DNA from: Pandoraea bronchicola
Lineage (GTDB): Bacteria > Pseudomonadota > Gammaproteobacteria > Burkholderiales > Burkholderiaceae
DNA: 64,000 bases
Reading direction: 5' to 3'
Assembly (NCBI RefSeq): GCF_902459805.1
Contig: NZ_CABPST010000003.1
Location: 62,001 to 126,000, forward strand
The position numbers and the translations under genes are program-made. Shown here in pieces: positions 17,455 to 25,346 of this stretch (within the stretch, counting starts at the first letter, position 1; each line of letters opens with the position of its first letter). Under the pieces are notes generated by a model. It made no database searches, was not told the origin of the DNA, and saw only the letters and a program-made list of their open reading frames with translations.

Positions 17455-17482
17455 GAAGATCAGGGAAAAAAGCCCGATCTTC
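17455..17482 (-). promoter_or_regulatory. Hairpin directly before the autotransporter start codon
   Basis: GAAGATC / GATCTTC arms (17455-17461 and 17476-17482) with an inner GGG/CCC pair and an A-rich loop lie four bases upstream of the start codon on the transcript. It could hinder ribosome access. No other signal seen. Confidence 0.3.
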
Positions 17483-17587
17483 CACGAACAAAAGAACGCT
17501 CACCCCGCATCACGTCTCAGAAAACATGACCGTGGATCCAGGCGGCGGCGATCGCGCTTGGGGCGTTGTCACGCACAACTAAACACC

Positions 17588-17920
17588 CTTTTCGCTCGAG
17601 AAGCCGTAGCGCGCCGGGGAGAAGCAGGGATTCAGCAGCGCCTGGGAATAGCAGCAACGTCTGATCGCGACGCAGGTTCTCTTCGAGCCGGATAACGCGA
17701 TGGGGAAGGCGGTACGCTGGGCAATCGGCATGGCCTGCGGCGAGCCGGTTGTTATCGCCCGCTGACGAAACGTCTCCATCAGCCGGGGAGCGAGAAGCGT
17801 TCGGTCATCATCATCAAGCCCGCCGACTACGACGACTGCTTTGGCGCTCGATCGATGGATGAGGCAAGGTCTTTTATCATGCTGCCGGATGCAACGGAGT
17901 TGATTGGTGCTGCGGCGTCG
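17588..17920 (+). pseudogene. Broken SRAP (YedK/HMCES-type) gene fragment
   Basis: Translating across frames gives a recognisable piece of the SOS-response-associated peptidase family: an N-terminal-like FAREAVARR, then a frameshift, GFSSAWE, a stop at about 17650, then QQRLIATQVLFEPDNAMGKA and VRWAIGMACGEP, and after another break SVIIIKPADYDD followed by RSMDEARSF. In intact proteins these blocks correspond to ARSE, the CxxPAxGFYEW-like region, GKAVRWRIG and MPVIL-PADYDxWL. The catalytic N-terminal Cys is missing. SRAP proteins crosslink to abasic sites in single-stranded DNA; this copy cannot be functional. Confidence 0.65.
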
Positions 17921-17979
17921 AAGACGTAGGACTGCTTGCCTGGTTTGATACAAACGTGTCACAGCGAACGCTCAAAGCC

Positions 17980-18605
17980 TTATTTCGCTGGTCCCCGCGA
18001 CAGGCCGGTGCGGCGAACGTGTGCAGGCGTCGCGAACTCCAACAGAAAGCCCACGAACCATTCGTTACGCGTGGTGCACCAGCAGCGGTGCATTTCAGGG
18101 AGTACAAGGGAAGGCAGTGATTGATACGCGAGTGCTGAACCTTGGTGCGAGCCCTCGACACCTGGTAATAGGTTTTGGCCAATTCCAGCAAGTCGTGGTG
18201 GCCGGCGAGCTGTGAATCCAAGTGTTGTCGATAGGCTCCGGGCCTGAGCATCTCTCGGATGACCTGCGCATCTTTCGGATCGTTCTTGTCCCACGAATTG
18301 CGCACGGCTTCGCGGTAACGCACCTGTGCCTCCGAGTTGATACTGGCGACTTCATGTCCGGCCCGCAACGGTCGATTCGCTAAGGGGGGGATGATGGTCG
18401 GCAGTAGGCTCGAGCGCCACCCGGCAGTTTCCCGGTTGCGCGTGAAGATAACTCAATAGCCGATCAAAGTCGGCCGCGCTGTTCGTCATTCGAAAGCGTT
18501 GCCGCTTGCCGTCCTATGATTCAATCAATACGGCGTTCGAATAGCGCGCGAAATCAATTGCGATGAGATTTTCAGGGGCATCGTGTCATCGAGCAAGTCA
18601 GCCAT
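17980..18605 (-). pseudogene. IS110-family transposase remnant
   Basis: Read from 18605 leftwards, MADLLDDT is followed by a frame change into ENLIAIDFARYSNAVLIE (start of the DEDD RuvC-like domain with its first Asp), an in-frame stop, then SAADFDRLLSYLHAQP and CRVALEPTADHH, another frameshift in a C run near 18390, and AGHEVASINSEAQVRYREAV with NSWDKNDPKDAQVIREML, the IS110 hallmark. The frame shifts again near the HSRINHCLPLY segment and the C-terminal Tnp_20 domain is missing. At least three disruptions, so inactive. No terminal repeats are expected for IS110 and none were seen. Confidence 0.8.
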
Positions 18606-18673
18606 CTTGGTTTCCTCCGGTAGCGACCGGAAAAAACGAAGAATGCCTGTTGCCCTGATGGCTGACGTTTTGC

Positions 18674-18985
18674 ATGTACTACTGGCCGGAATTTGTCAGT
18701 ACGGCGCTTTTGAAATGGGCGCTCCAGGAGCAGATCGAGACGGCGCTGATTGATCCAGGCAAGCTCTGGCAGAACGGCACCAACGAAAGCTTCAACGGGA
18801 AATTCCGTGATGAGTGTTTTGCGATGGAGTGGTTTCGGAGCCGAATCGAAGCGAAGATCGTGATCGAAGTCTGGCGAACACACTACAACGAAGTGCGCCT
18901 GCATTCGAGTTTGCAATACCTAACCCCGGCAGAATTTCGACGGTTCGGCGAACGTAGTTCAACCACTGGGGCCGTGAATCTCTAG
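18674..18985 (+). pseudogene. IS3-family transposase (orfB) C-terminal fragment
   Basis: About 100 codons of the DDE integrase core remain: PEFVSTALLKWALQEQ, ALIDPGKLWQNGTNESFNGK, RDECF, and RTHYNEVRLHSSLQYLTPAE, which carries the last catalytic Glu region (ESFNGKFRDE). The first Asp motif, normally SDNGPEF, has decayed to YYWPEF, and the N-terminal two thirds and orfA are absent. It abuts the IS110 remnant in the opposite direction. Confidence 0.85.
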
Positions 18986-19201
18986 ACACCAGCGGTACGA
19001 AAAAGTCCGTCAGGTTAGGGCGACTGCTGACGCTGTGCTAAAAGAGGCATCGATCGCGTCTGGTGTACTGGCGCGGCGCGCGTGGCTGATGTATGAAGGG
19101 GGGTACGGCGCATTGCGTTGAGGGACTGGCGACGCCGATGACGAGACGTGGAGGCGAGAGCACGGCAGTTGCCAACGGTCTGGCAGCCGCCGTGCCTGCT
19201 G

Positions 19202-19996
19202 TCAGAACTGACGTGATATCTTGGGCTGGCTTTGCTGCAGTTCGCCATCGAGGTATCGATCGACGACGCGGTTGCCATACAACTCATACACGGTGTGGAG
19301 GTGCGCGGGACGCCAGTCGACCGATCGCCAAATGCGACCTGTCGTGGTTTGCTTAAACGGTCCCTTTATATTGTCGGCCGCCACAATCGCCATCAACTGC
19401 TCCATGTCGTTGCACAGGGACGTGACGGCACGACACGCAGTGTCATGAACGCCGTCGCCTCGCACCATCTCAGCCAGGCTCTGGTGGATCACGTCACCGC
19501 CGTCGATGTCCTTCGTCAACTCGTGGACGGTCATGCCTGTCATCTGCGGCTCAAGAAGGAAGCTCGGCCAGAAGTGCGTGATAACCCCGCGATACCACGG
19601 CGAAAGACCACCGTGAATGTTCCACTTCAGAGGTGCGCGGATTGCATCAAGCGTTTCCGGCGTGAGCTTGTGTACGCCGTACGACAAAACCAAATCCGGT
19701 GCCAGAGCGTTGATGAAATCGACGGTCGCCTGAGTGTTGAGTTCTTGCATTTTGACCGGGCGTGTGGGCACGTCAGGTACCGTCGCGTCCCCGAAGAACT
19801 TGGCTTCAGCCTCGTCACGTCCCTCGAAATGCTCGATGAATAATTGCCGCGTCGAAGCGGGGATGTCCTCAGGCGGGGCCGGGATAAATGCTTCTCGCTG
19901 CTCGATGACTAGGCCCGCGAGAACGCCCGCGTTTGCGATCGCGCGCGCCACGTGAGCGTGTCGCGGGTGTGATCCAGTAAGAAATACAACTTTCAC
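19202..19996 (-). CDS. Formyltransferase-fold protein, sugar N-formyltransferase-like
   Basis: Encodes 264 residues. The Formyl_trans_N fold begins MKVVFLTGSHPRHAHVARAI; the active-site triad region is present, NIHGGLSPWYRG (Asn and His) and DIDGGDVIHQ (Asp), where the family has NxH...SLLPxYRG and D. It lacks the C-terminal domain of methionyl-tRNA formyltransferase, so a sugar-nucleotide or amino-sugar formyltransferase is more likely than fmt. It overlaps the DUF4910 gene by 4 bp (ATGA), implying translational coupling. A surface-polysaccharide or modified-sugar role is inference from where such pairs usually occur; no glycosyltransferases are nearby here. Confidence 0.75.
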   Translation of the reverse strand: MKVVFLTGSHPRHAHVARAIANAGVLAGLVIEQREAFIPAPPEDIPASTRQLFIEHFEGRDEAEAKFFGDATVPDVPTRPVKMQELNTQATVDFINALAPDLVLSYGVHKLTPETLDAIRAPLKWNIHGGLSPWYRGVITHFWPSFLLEPQMTGMTVHELTKDIDGGDVIHQSLAEMVRGDGVHDTACRAVTSLCNDMEQLMAIVAADNIKGPFKQTTTGRIWRSVDWRPAHLHTVYELYGNRVVDRYLDGELQQSQPKISRQF

Positions 19997-21324
19997 TGCG
20001 CGCCTCCCTGGAAGCTCAAAATGCCTTCCTTATGAAGGCGGTTAGCGACCGGCAACAGATCGCGGACTGTGCAGCCGCAGCGACGCGAGATGTCAATCAG
20101 ATCGTTTTGCCCGTCACTATAGCTCAGCACGTTTAGAATGCGTTCGAGCAGCACGCGGCCATCAAATTCGCCATCGCTCGACGAGCCCCACGTGTTGGCT
20201 GAGTTCAGGTTCGGGTAGAGGCCACGTCGGCCAAGCTGCGGTTCGCCGTAGGGCACGAGATTCATCCAGCCACCGACGTTGTCGAGTTCGCGGGCGAAAC
20301 CTTCGATGCTGTGAATGCTGTCTATCAGCGCGTCAATACCCATCGACTCTTTGGTGTCTAACGAGTTGTGGTAGCCGTCATACTCCCCGTAGACCGTGCG
20401 GGCGAACTGTCCCATTGGCAGGTTGAATCCAGGCGAGCAGTACTGACGCTCGTCTGATCCGCCTGTCGGTGTGAACGCGCGAACCTCGATTGGCTCGCCA
20501 CGCCCCACCCAATGCTGCGCCAGACGGTCGATCTTGGCATTCTCGCGGCGTGTCTGCTTATAAGACAGTCGCCCCGGGCCGCCTAGGCAGGTCAACACCA
20601 GCCCTGCGTCCATTTTTTCCTTGAGATGCTCGCCGTGCGTGTGCAGGTAGCAGAGGCTGCCGATCGTTTCGGGATTCAGGACGAAGCGGAAGGTGTGCTG
20701 ACGCTCAGGCCACGCTGCAATACGCCGATAGAGGCCGAGTAATGCCAGCGGTCCGCTCAGTTCATTGTTTGCGAGCGACGGGTGACAAAGGTAGCTTGAG
20801 ATCACAATTTCGCGATCGCTCTTGCCCGGCAGCGTGGTGTGTGCAAGCGGCACTCGGCCACCAATGAAATCGGCGTCGATCTTCGCGTGGTAGATGCCGT
20901 CCTTGAGTGCATCCCGCTGTTGCTGGGACAAGCAAAATCCCCACGTGCGCTTGTAGTAGCTCGTGACGTACGGGATAGCATTTGGAAGATGCTTCAGACT
21001 ATGGATATGCGGCTGAAGTTCGGCGAGTGTGAGCTTCTTGTCGACAGCTTCCGAATAGTTCACGACATGCAGATTGGATTGCGCCATGTCGCATACGACT
21101 TTCCCGTCAGGTCCAATCAATATCGCGGACCTGCAATGCCATTCGGGAGGAGTGATCCAGTCGAAGACCTGCCGCCCAGTCGGAACGCCGAACGTTTCGA
21201 GCGGCATGTGACGCCCAATGATTCTATAGCTTTCCTCGATTCCCGGACCGGTTATCGACCGCAGCAGCGGAAAGAGTTCGTCGAATAGGCTGTCGACCAG
21301 CAAGTACTCCTCAGTGCAAGACAT
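19993..21324 (-). CDS. DUF4910 putative zinc aminopeptidase-like protein
   Basis: Encodes 443 residues; the start at 21324 is the first reasonable one, and the longer frame upstream is unlike the family. The central part is an M28-like di-zinc peptidase fold: SSYLCHPSLANNELSGP (His181 and the NN-x-x-SG segment), VLNPETIGS (Glu), GGSDERQYCSPG (Asp) and EYDGYHNSLD (His). The N-terminal DUF2172-type region begins LFDELFPLLRSITGPGIEES, and a C-terminal winged helix (about 375-440) ends GILSFQGG. Family members accompany polysaccharide and nonulosonic-acid genes; their substrate is unknown. Coupled to the downstream formyltransferase. Confidence 0.8.
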   Translation of the reverse strand: MSCTEEYLLVDSLFDELFPLLRSITGPGIEESYRIIGRHMPLETFGVPTGRQVFDWITPPEWHCRSAILIGPDGKVVCDMAQSNLHVVNYSEAVDKKLTLAELQPHIHSLKHLPNAIPYVTSYYKRTWGFCLSQQQRDALKDGIYHAKIDADFIGGRVPLAHTTLPGKSDREIVISSYLCHPSLANNELSGPLALLGLYRRIAAWPERQHTFRFVLNPETIGSLCYLHTHGEHLKEKMDAGLVLTCLGGPGRLSYKQTRRENAKIDRLAQHWVGRGEPIEVRAFTPTGGSDERQYCSPGFNLPMGQFARTVYGEYDGYHNSLDTKESMGIDALIDSIHSIEGFARELDNVGGWMNLVPYGEPQLGRRGLYPNLNSANTWGSSSDGEFDGRVLLERILNVLSYSDGQNDLIDISRRCGCTVRDLLPVANRLHKEGILSFQGGAQ

Positions 21325-21766
21325 ATGGGTTCCCGTTTCTCTTAAATAGTCTGAAGCTTGCGTCTCACCCCGAACGCCAGAGAATATAAGACATCTAGCG
21401 GTGATGCGATACGTAACCAATCCATTTGCGCGGATTCTTATTTTGTAAGTGATCGGAAGGGTTCGTGATAGCGGTTCATCGGAAGGTGTTTGAAACGCTT
21501 CGAGGATGGTAGCACTACTCGACGGCCGTGCCAGGCGGGTCAACGCTTCGGCTCATACCCGCCGTGATTGTTCGGTCTGAACTGGCCCGGCGCTTCAATC
21601 CCGACGGCGCCGCGCTCGAGCGGCTCTTATATGGCCCCGGCTTGAACTACGCAAACTACTCCCGCGCTCTCGCTAGGTCCATGTGGTGACGAGTCTTATA
21701 CCAGCGCTTCTCGCCGGGCATTTGGTAGCAGAAGCAGTGGATGGGCTTCATGGTGTTTTGCGAAAA
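21325..21766. other. Region between the DUF4910 gene and the tRNA-Lys island
   Basis: No gene supported. The bases just upstream of 21324 are AT-richer (ATTTGCGCGGATTCTTATTT around 21424) and probably hold the promoter of the DUF4910 pair. A short minus-strand frame near 21660-21755 has no family features. Confidence 0.5.
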
Positions 21767-21796
21767 CAAAAAGGGGTTGCGATGACTCGCAACCCC
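21767..21796 (-). terminator. Displaced terminator of the tRNA-Lys gene
   Basis: A perfect 10-bp stem GGGGTTGCGA / TCGCAACCCC (21773-21782 and 21787-21796) preceded by an A run reads on the minus strand as an intrinsic terminator. Before the island inserted it would have lain 12 bases after the tRNA-Lys CCA end. Confidence 0.8.
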
Positions 21797-21852
21797 TCGA
21801 ATTCGTTTGGTAGGCCGTGCGGGATTCGAACCTGCGACCAACGGATTAAAAG
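21794..21852. repeat. Left attachment site (att direct repeat)
   Basis: Identical over 59 bp to 39033-39091. It contains the last 45 bases of tRNA-Lys (21808-21852, CCA end at 21808-21810) and 14 bases beyond. After it the two copies diverge (left CCGAT, right TCCGC), placing the crossover within or at the end of this block. This is the displaced original 3' end. Confidence 0.92.
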
Positions 21853-21938
21853 CCGATACGCATCCGATCTAGGTGACAGGAGATTACCCGGAGACGCAGG
21901 GGAATTCAAGCGCTTTTGTGTCTAGGTGTGTCTCGGTG

Positions 21939-22496
21939 TCACATGCCACTACGGTCGATTTCCGGCACTTTTCCGGCGGCAGATCTGCCGGATGAGGGGC
22001 GTCGCGCACCGGGCGGGTCATATTTGGGGACAAGCCATTCGCCGTCCGCTGAAATTGCAAAGAGAGCCATTTCTGGCTCACAAGCGCGCCGTAATAGATC
22101 ACGCGACTTCAAGCCGGCAGACAAGTCACCTAAGACGGTGAAATGATGGGGTGGTGCGGATGGGGACACGAAAAAGACATTTGCGCCTCGAGACTCGTCC
22201 CAGCTACTCTCGACGAATCTGCAAGAAGCAGGGTCAATTTCGATGACTTGTAGCCTTCTGGCCCGGCGTTGTGACAGATAAGCCACTCGAGACTCCAGCC
22301 GCAGAAGTCCAGCAAGGCTTGGGGCGGTTTCTCCCCGCAGATACTCGCTGAGTACCTGGCCGATTGGATTTCCTGCCAAACCGAGCATTTCTTCCACCTC
22401 GCTGCGAGACAGGCCGCGTTGCTGTCCCGAAGCGACGGCTTCTTCTGCAAGCGCTTGAGCAGCCGTGCGGCGCGCCTCGGTCAGATTCGACTTCAC
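21939..22496 (-). CDS. Hypothetical protein with possible N-terminal HTH
   Basis: Encodes 185 residues, no signal peptide or membrane segment. Residues 25-75 (QRGLSRSEVEEMLGLAGNPI, then VLSEYLRGETAPSLAGLLRL) look like an XRE-like helical DNA-binding unit. The rest has no motif I recognise. It is divergent from the small HTH gene at 22588, as an element repressor or copy-control gene might be. The last part of the gene overlaps a probable integrase arm-site repeat (21960-21977), so coding and recombination signals share sequence. Confidence 0.6.
   Translation of the reverse strand: MKSNLTEARRTAAQALAEEAVASGQQRGLSRSEVEEMLGLAGNPIGQVLSEYLRGETAPSLAGLLRLESRVAYLSQRRARRLQVIEIDPASCRFVESSWDESRGANVFFVSPSAPPHHFTVLGDLSAGLKSRDLLRRACEPEMALFAISADGEWLVPKYDPPGARRPSSGRSAAGKVPEIDRSGM
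21960..21977. repeat. Candidate integrase arm-type site, left end
   Basis: TTCCGGCACTTTTCCGGC contains two TTCCGGC units. An almost identical 18-mer (17 of 18) lies at 38958-38975 near the other end, in the same orientation. A second motif, GTGTCTAGGTGTGTCTCGG from about 21917, lies between it and the att repeat. Confidence 0.45.
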
Positions 22497-22587
22497 CTAG
22501 ACCTCCCTAAACACAAATTTGCCTTAGACGCGTAGTTTGTCGTCAGCAACTATACGCCATCTACTGCTATGTGATACGGGAGGTTAC

Positions 22588-22902
22588 ATGGACTTTCGAG
22601 TGGCGTTCGCGAAGATGGATCCCGCCGCGCTGATAAACGGGGAGGAGCTGGCTATCCTCCTATGCACGACCTATCGGAATATTCTGGTCATGAAGACTAG
22701 GGGGCAGCTTCCGCCCACCGCATTCCCGGCTCGGAAGATCAACCGATGGAATGTGGCCGTGGTACGCAATTGGCTGTTACCCAACGCAGATGCCCCAGAG
22801 GCTAGCAACGATGTCGTCGATGGGGTTGGACAGCGATGCAATGTGAGCGAATTGAGAAGGCGTCCTACCGGGCGTCCGAGGGCCCAGGTCGAACGCTTGT
22901 GA
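22588..22902 (+). CDS. Small helix-turn-helix protein of the element
   Basis: Encodes 104 residues. Segment ALINGEELAILLCTTYRNIL followed by MKTRGQLPPTAFPARKINRW and VAVVRNWL resembles the winged-helix of AlpA/excisionase-type proteins, where a residue pair after the recognition helix leads into a wing with 'PxP...R' and a terminal W-x-x-x-x-x-x-WL. The ATG at 22588 has GGGAGG five bases upstream; an in-frame TTG at 22537 is less likely. It ends 10 bp before the replication-type gene, so they are probably co-transcribed. Could be an excision factor or regulator. Confidence 0.65.
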   Translation: MDFRVAFAKMDPAALINGEELAILLCTTYRNILVMKTRGQLPPTAFPARKINRWNVAVVRNWLLPNADAPEASNDVVDGVGQRCNVSELRRRPTGRPRAQVERL

Positions 22903-22912
22903 GGTTGGCCCA

Positions 22913-23842
22913 ATGAGCGTCGTCAAAGTTATACGGCCGGATACCGGGTTTGCTCAGATTCCAAATGAATTCGCTGAGGATCTTCGGCTGAGTGAGGCTG
23001 CCGTGGCGGTGGGTTTGTTCTTGGCATCTCGATGGAACGATTACCGATTTCGTCCAGAAGACATTAGGAAAACCTTCTCAAAGAGGCCGGGAAAGACTCG
23101 AGGGCGCGACTGGTGGAGGCGGGTTTCAAACGAGCTGGAATCTGCAGGATACATGCGGCTTACCGTCAGTCACGGGACCAACGGAAGGTTCGTAAGCGAA
23201 TGGTCATTTTGCGTAATTGGATTTCCAGACGAGGACCCTGATGGGGGATCAGCCGCTGTCGGCTCAGCCGACAGCGGTGAACCCGCCGGTGGTTCGGCCG
23301 ATAGCGGCACACCCGGCACATATACACAACAAGGGTCTTCACAAGAAGGGTTTACACAACACGAAACTACCACTACAAGGGCGATGGTAAGTGGTGTTGC
23401 TTCTGAAAATAGACGTTGGAAAACTGAAGAGCTAATGCTTGATCGGTACATAGCGGCGCATCGCGATGATCTCGCCGAACTGCTCGGCAATTTGCCGCTG
23501 GAGCATGCTCAGGACATCGCGGATGAGCTGGCAGGCGCGATGCGTAAGGCGAACTTGGGGGAGCGGCCGCCGATCGGCAGCGTTTATCGGTGGGTCAAGT
23601 CAATGGTAAAGAAGCTCAGAAAGGGCGACTTCAAACCAGAGCTTGGGAAGGCGATCAAGGCTACCAGGGCTGAACAGCTCGCTGAAGCCAATCGGCTATC
23701 CGAGGAGCGCGAATCCGCTTTGCGAAATACCGAGCTATCGCGCGCCTGCATTCGCCAAGGTCTGGACGCTATAGCGAAGGGGCAACGCAATTTGCATTCG
23801 AAAAGGGTTGCGCAACGGGGGAAGGATGCCGAGAGCCTCTAG
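22913..23842 (+). CDS. Winged-helix replication-initiator-like protein
   Basis: Encodes 309 residues. The N-terminal 105 residues (GFAQIPNEFAEDLRLSEAAV, ASRWNDYRFRPEDIRKTF, GYMRLTVSHGTNGRFVSEW) look like a winged helix of phage O/RepA-type replication or plasmid regulatory proteins. A Gly/Ser/Asp/Pro-rich low-complexity linker (about 107-150) follows, then a helical C-terminal half rich in Arg, Lys and Glu. It sits at the start of a GC-rich hairpin-rich tract that might be an origin. Replication role is inference; it could be only a DNA-binding protein. Confidence 0.6.
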   Translation: MSVVKVIRPDTGFAQIPNEFAEDLRLSEAAVAVGLFLASRWNDYRFRPEDIRKTFSKRPGKTRGRDWWRRVSNELESAGYMRLTVSHGTNGRFVSEWSFCVIGFPDEDPDGGSAAVGSADSGEPAGGSADSGTPGTYTQQGSSQEGFTQHETTTTRAMVSGVASENRRWKTEELMLDRYIAAHRDDLAELLGNLPLEHAQDIADELAGAMRKANLGERPPIGSVYRWVKSMVKKLRKGDFKPELGKAIKATRAEQLAEANRLSEERESALRNTELSRACIRQGLDAIAKGQRNLHSKRVAQRGKDAESL

Positions 23843-24160
23843 TTGCGCCATCGGCTCGCCGGGCTACGGGGTCGCCCTTCGGGCGAGTCCTGCCGGACCG
23901 GCCCCTACCGGCTCGGCGGCTTCGCCGCTTCCCTACATGGCTTGGTGAAAACGTCCCGGTTAGGAAATGTGGGAATGGTTTTGCAGAGAAAAGGCGAGGT
24001 GGCAGGACTTCGCCCATTGCGGCTTGAACATGGCCCCGTAGTGCCGTTGGTTATCGTCGGGGAATGGCTCGGGGGCGGCTCGCGGGGCCAGGGGCTACAA
24101 GGGCCGGAATTTGCGTGGCCACTTTGACAAAGATCGAGCGACTCCTGCTTTTCCGAACGC
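23843..24160. other. Hairpin-rich non-coding tract after the replication-type gene
   Basis: No gene seen. Small GC hairpins cluster here: TCGCCC-TTC-GGGCGA (23872-23886), GCGGC-TTC-GCCGC (23916-23928) and CCGGACCGGCCCCTACCGG (near 23893). Such tracts follow plasmid rep genes and may be an origin or a terminator cluster. No iterons were found by eye. Confidence 0.4.
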
Positions 24161-24607
24161 TCAGCCTTTCATTGCGTAGCAGTTGGCACGGGCGTCGTTC
24201 AGCGCATGATGGCGGCCTCCGTGCGTGCGGTAATAGTCCTCAATGCGGGTCGGATCGATCTGGGCATTGACCTGCAGGGCCTGCCAGCCGGGTGGCAGTT
24301 CGTGCACCAGGTCAAGCAGTAGCTCCCAATCGCCTGCATAGTCGAAACACAGCGCTCGGTAAGGCGTCCCGGCGAACTGTTCGAGCCAGGCTAGCAATGC
24401 AATGCGTAGCGCGTCGCGTGTGAACGAGCGGCCAGGAGGCTGGCCAAGCTGGGGCAACACAGCCGCCCGTACAAACTCGCTACAGGCCGCCCGGTCGAAG
24501 TCGGAGCGCTCGCCGTAGAATTCACGACCGTCTTCAGCCACCACAGCCACGCTGATAAGGTCGCAGTCGATGAAGTCGGTGAATTCGGTGTCTACAAAAA
24601 ATCGCAT
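24161..24607 (-). CDS. 3'-5' exoribonuclease-like protein (DEDDh, RNase AS type)
   Basis: Encodes 148 residues. DEDDh signature: FFVDTEFTDF (Asp and Glu of motif I, residues 6 and 8), LCFDYAGDWELLLDL (motif II Asp), and HHALNDARANC (His and Asp of motif III). The short length and the VAVVAEDGREFYGE block match PF16473/DUF5051 proteins, which degrade 3' RNA tails (family knowledge). Overlaps the upstream small gene by 16 bp. It is a diverged paralog of the protein at 29148. Confidence 0.82.
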   Translation of the reverse strand: MRFFVDTEFTDFIDCDLISVAVVAEDGREFYGERSDFDRAACSEFVRAAVLPQLGQPPGRSFTRDALRIALLAWLEQFAGTPYRALCFDYAGDWELLLDLVHELPPGWQALQVNAQIDPTRIEDYYRTHGGRHHALNDARANCYAMKG

Positions 24608-24879
24608 TGTTTTGCCCCGGAACGTTCCGCCAGTCTCCTAGCTGCACTCAAACTGGCTAACATCGCATGGGTCTTCAAGATTTCGACGAGTTCATTGTCG
24701 GACTGGGGCAATCGAAGCCAACTGGCACATATGCTGGCGGAATATATGGCCCATGCCCAAGCGAGCTTTTCGCGCTCGTAGTCTATCCCCGAATCGCGGG
24801 CACTGATTTCCATTCGCTCAACGTCGTCGGCGAAGTCTTCCATCAATGCCAGCACGTCATTTCTGTCCGGTTTCATCAT
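24592..24879 (-). CDS. Small helical protein, function unknown
   Basis: Encodes 95 residues, mainly helical and charged, with no signal peptide (MMKPDRNDVLALMEDFADD, later LAWAWAIYSASICASWL). Its end overlaps the start of the exoribonuclease-like gene by 16 bp, so the two are translated from one message. It may be a partner or regulator of that enzyme; nothing in the sequence proves this. Confidence 0.6.
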   Translation of the reverse strand: MMKPDRNDVLALMEDFADDVERMEISARDSGIDYEREKLAWAWAIYSASICASWLRLPQSDNELVEILKTHAMLASLSAARRLAERSGAKQCDFL

Positions 24880-25163
24880 CGATTCATTCTAACTGGCATG
24901 GCGTTCTTGGTTAGCGCGACCGTCCAGAGTTCGACAAATAGCCGGGAAGGTCAGTCAAGGGCCAGCCCGCAGGCCGCATGCCCGACCGGGAGGGAGGGAT
25001 CGGGCGAGGACTGGGCGAAGCGAACCCTTGACGGGCCTGGAGGGCGCGACGCTCGCGCAAACGGGGCAGGAGTTGTATCCCTGCCCCGGCTGCCTCCCGG
25101 CGAGGGCGGGGTGCGGGGCGGAGCCCTGCAGGGGATTCCAAAGGGGGTTCCCCCTTGGCCCAT

Positions 25164-25215
25164 GACTTTGCGGAAGCAAAGTCTAGTGGGTTAGACCTCG
25201 CAATACTGCGAGGTC
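25164..25215 (+). other. Origin of transfer (oriT), MobV/pMV158 type
   Basis: An 8-bp perfect inverted repeat GACTTTGC-GGAA-GCAAAGTC (25164-25183) is followed directly by TAGTGGG-TTA, matching the MobV oriT layout (hairpin, then TAGTGTG/TTA in pMV158). The predicted nick is between 25190 and 25191. Next come GACCTCGCA-ATAC-TGCGAGGTC (25194-25215) and CAGTCGC-AAC-GCGACTG (25221-25237), two further perfect hairpins. It lies 130-180 bp before the relaxase gene in the same direction, as in MobV plasmids. The rest of 24880-25346 has no gene I support. Confidence 0.82.
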
Positions 25216-25346
25216 GTCGCCAGTCGCAACGCGACTGTGCGCTGCGCGCAAAAGCAAACTCCTGAGCAAAATATCCCTTGCGCGTGCTCTCTCTGGCCTG
25301 CGATTCTGAACGGCGACGATTCAATTTTGAGTTGGAGCCGAAGGGG

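Noticed and set aside
21656-21841. Minus-strand frame starting MVAGSNPARPTKRIRG at the left tRNA fragment, and the similar frame at the right end
   Set aside because: This is the standard artefact of translating the 3' end of a tRNA; the true feature is the att repeat.
24955-25179. Minus-strand frames in the GC-rich stretch before the relaxase
   Set aside because: Low-complexity Pro/Ala/Arg translation over oriT-proximal DNA; no start signals, and the region is explained by the oriT.
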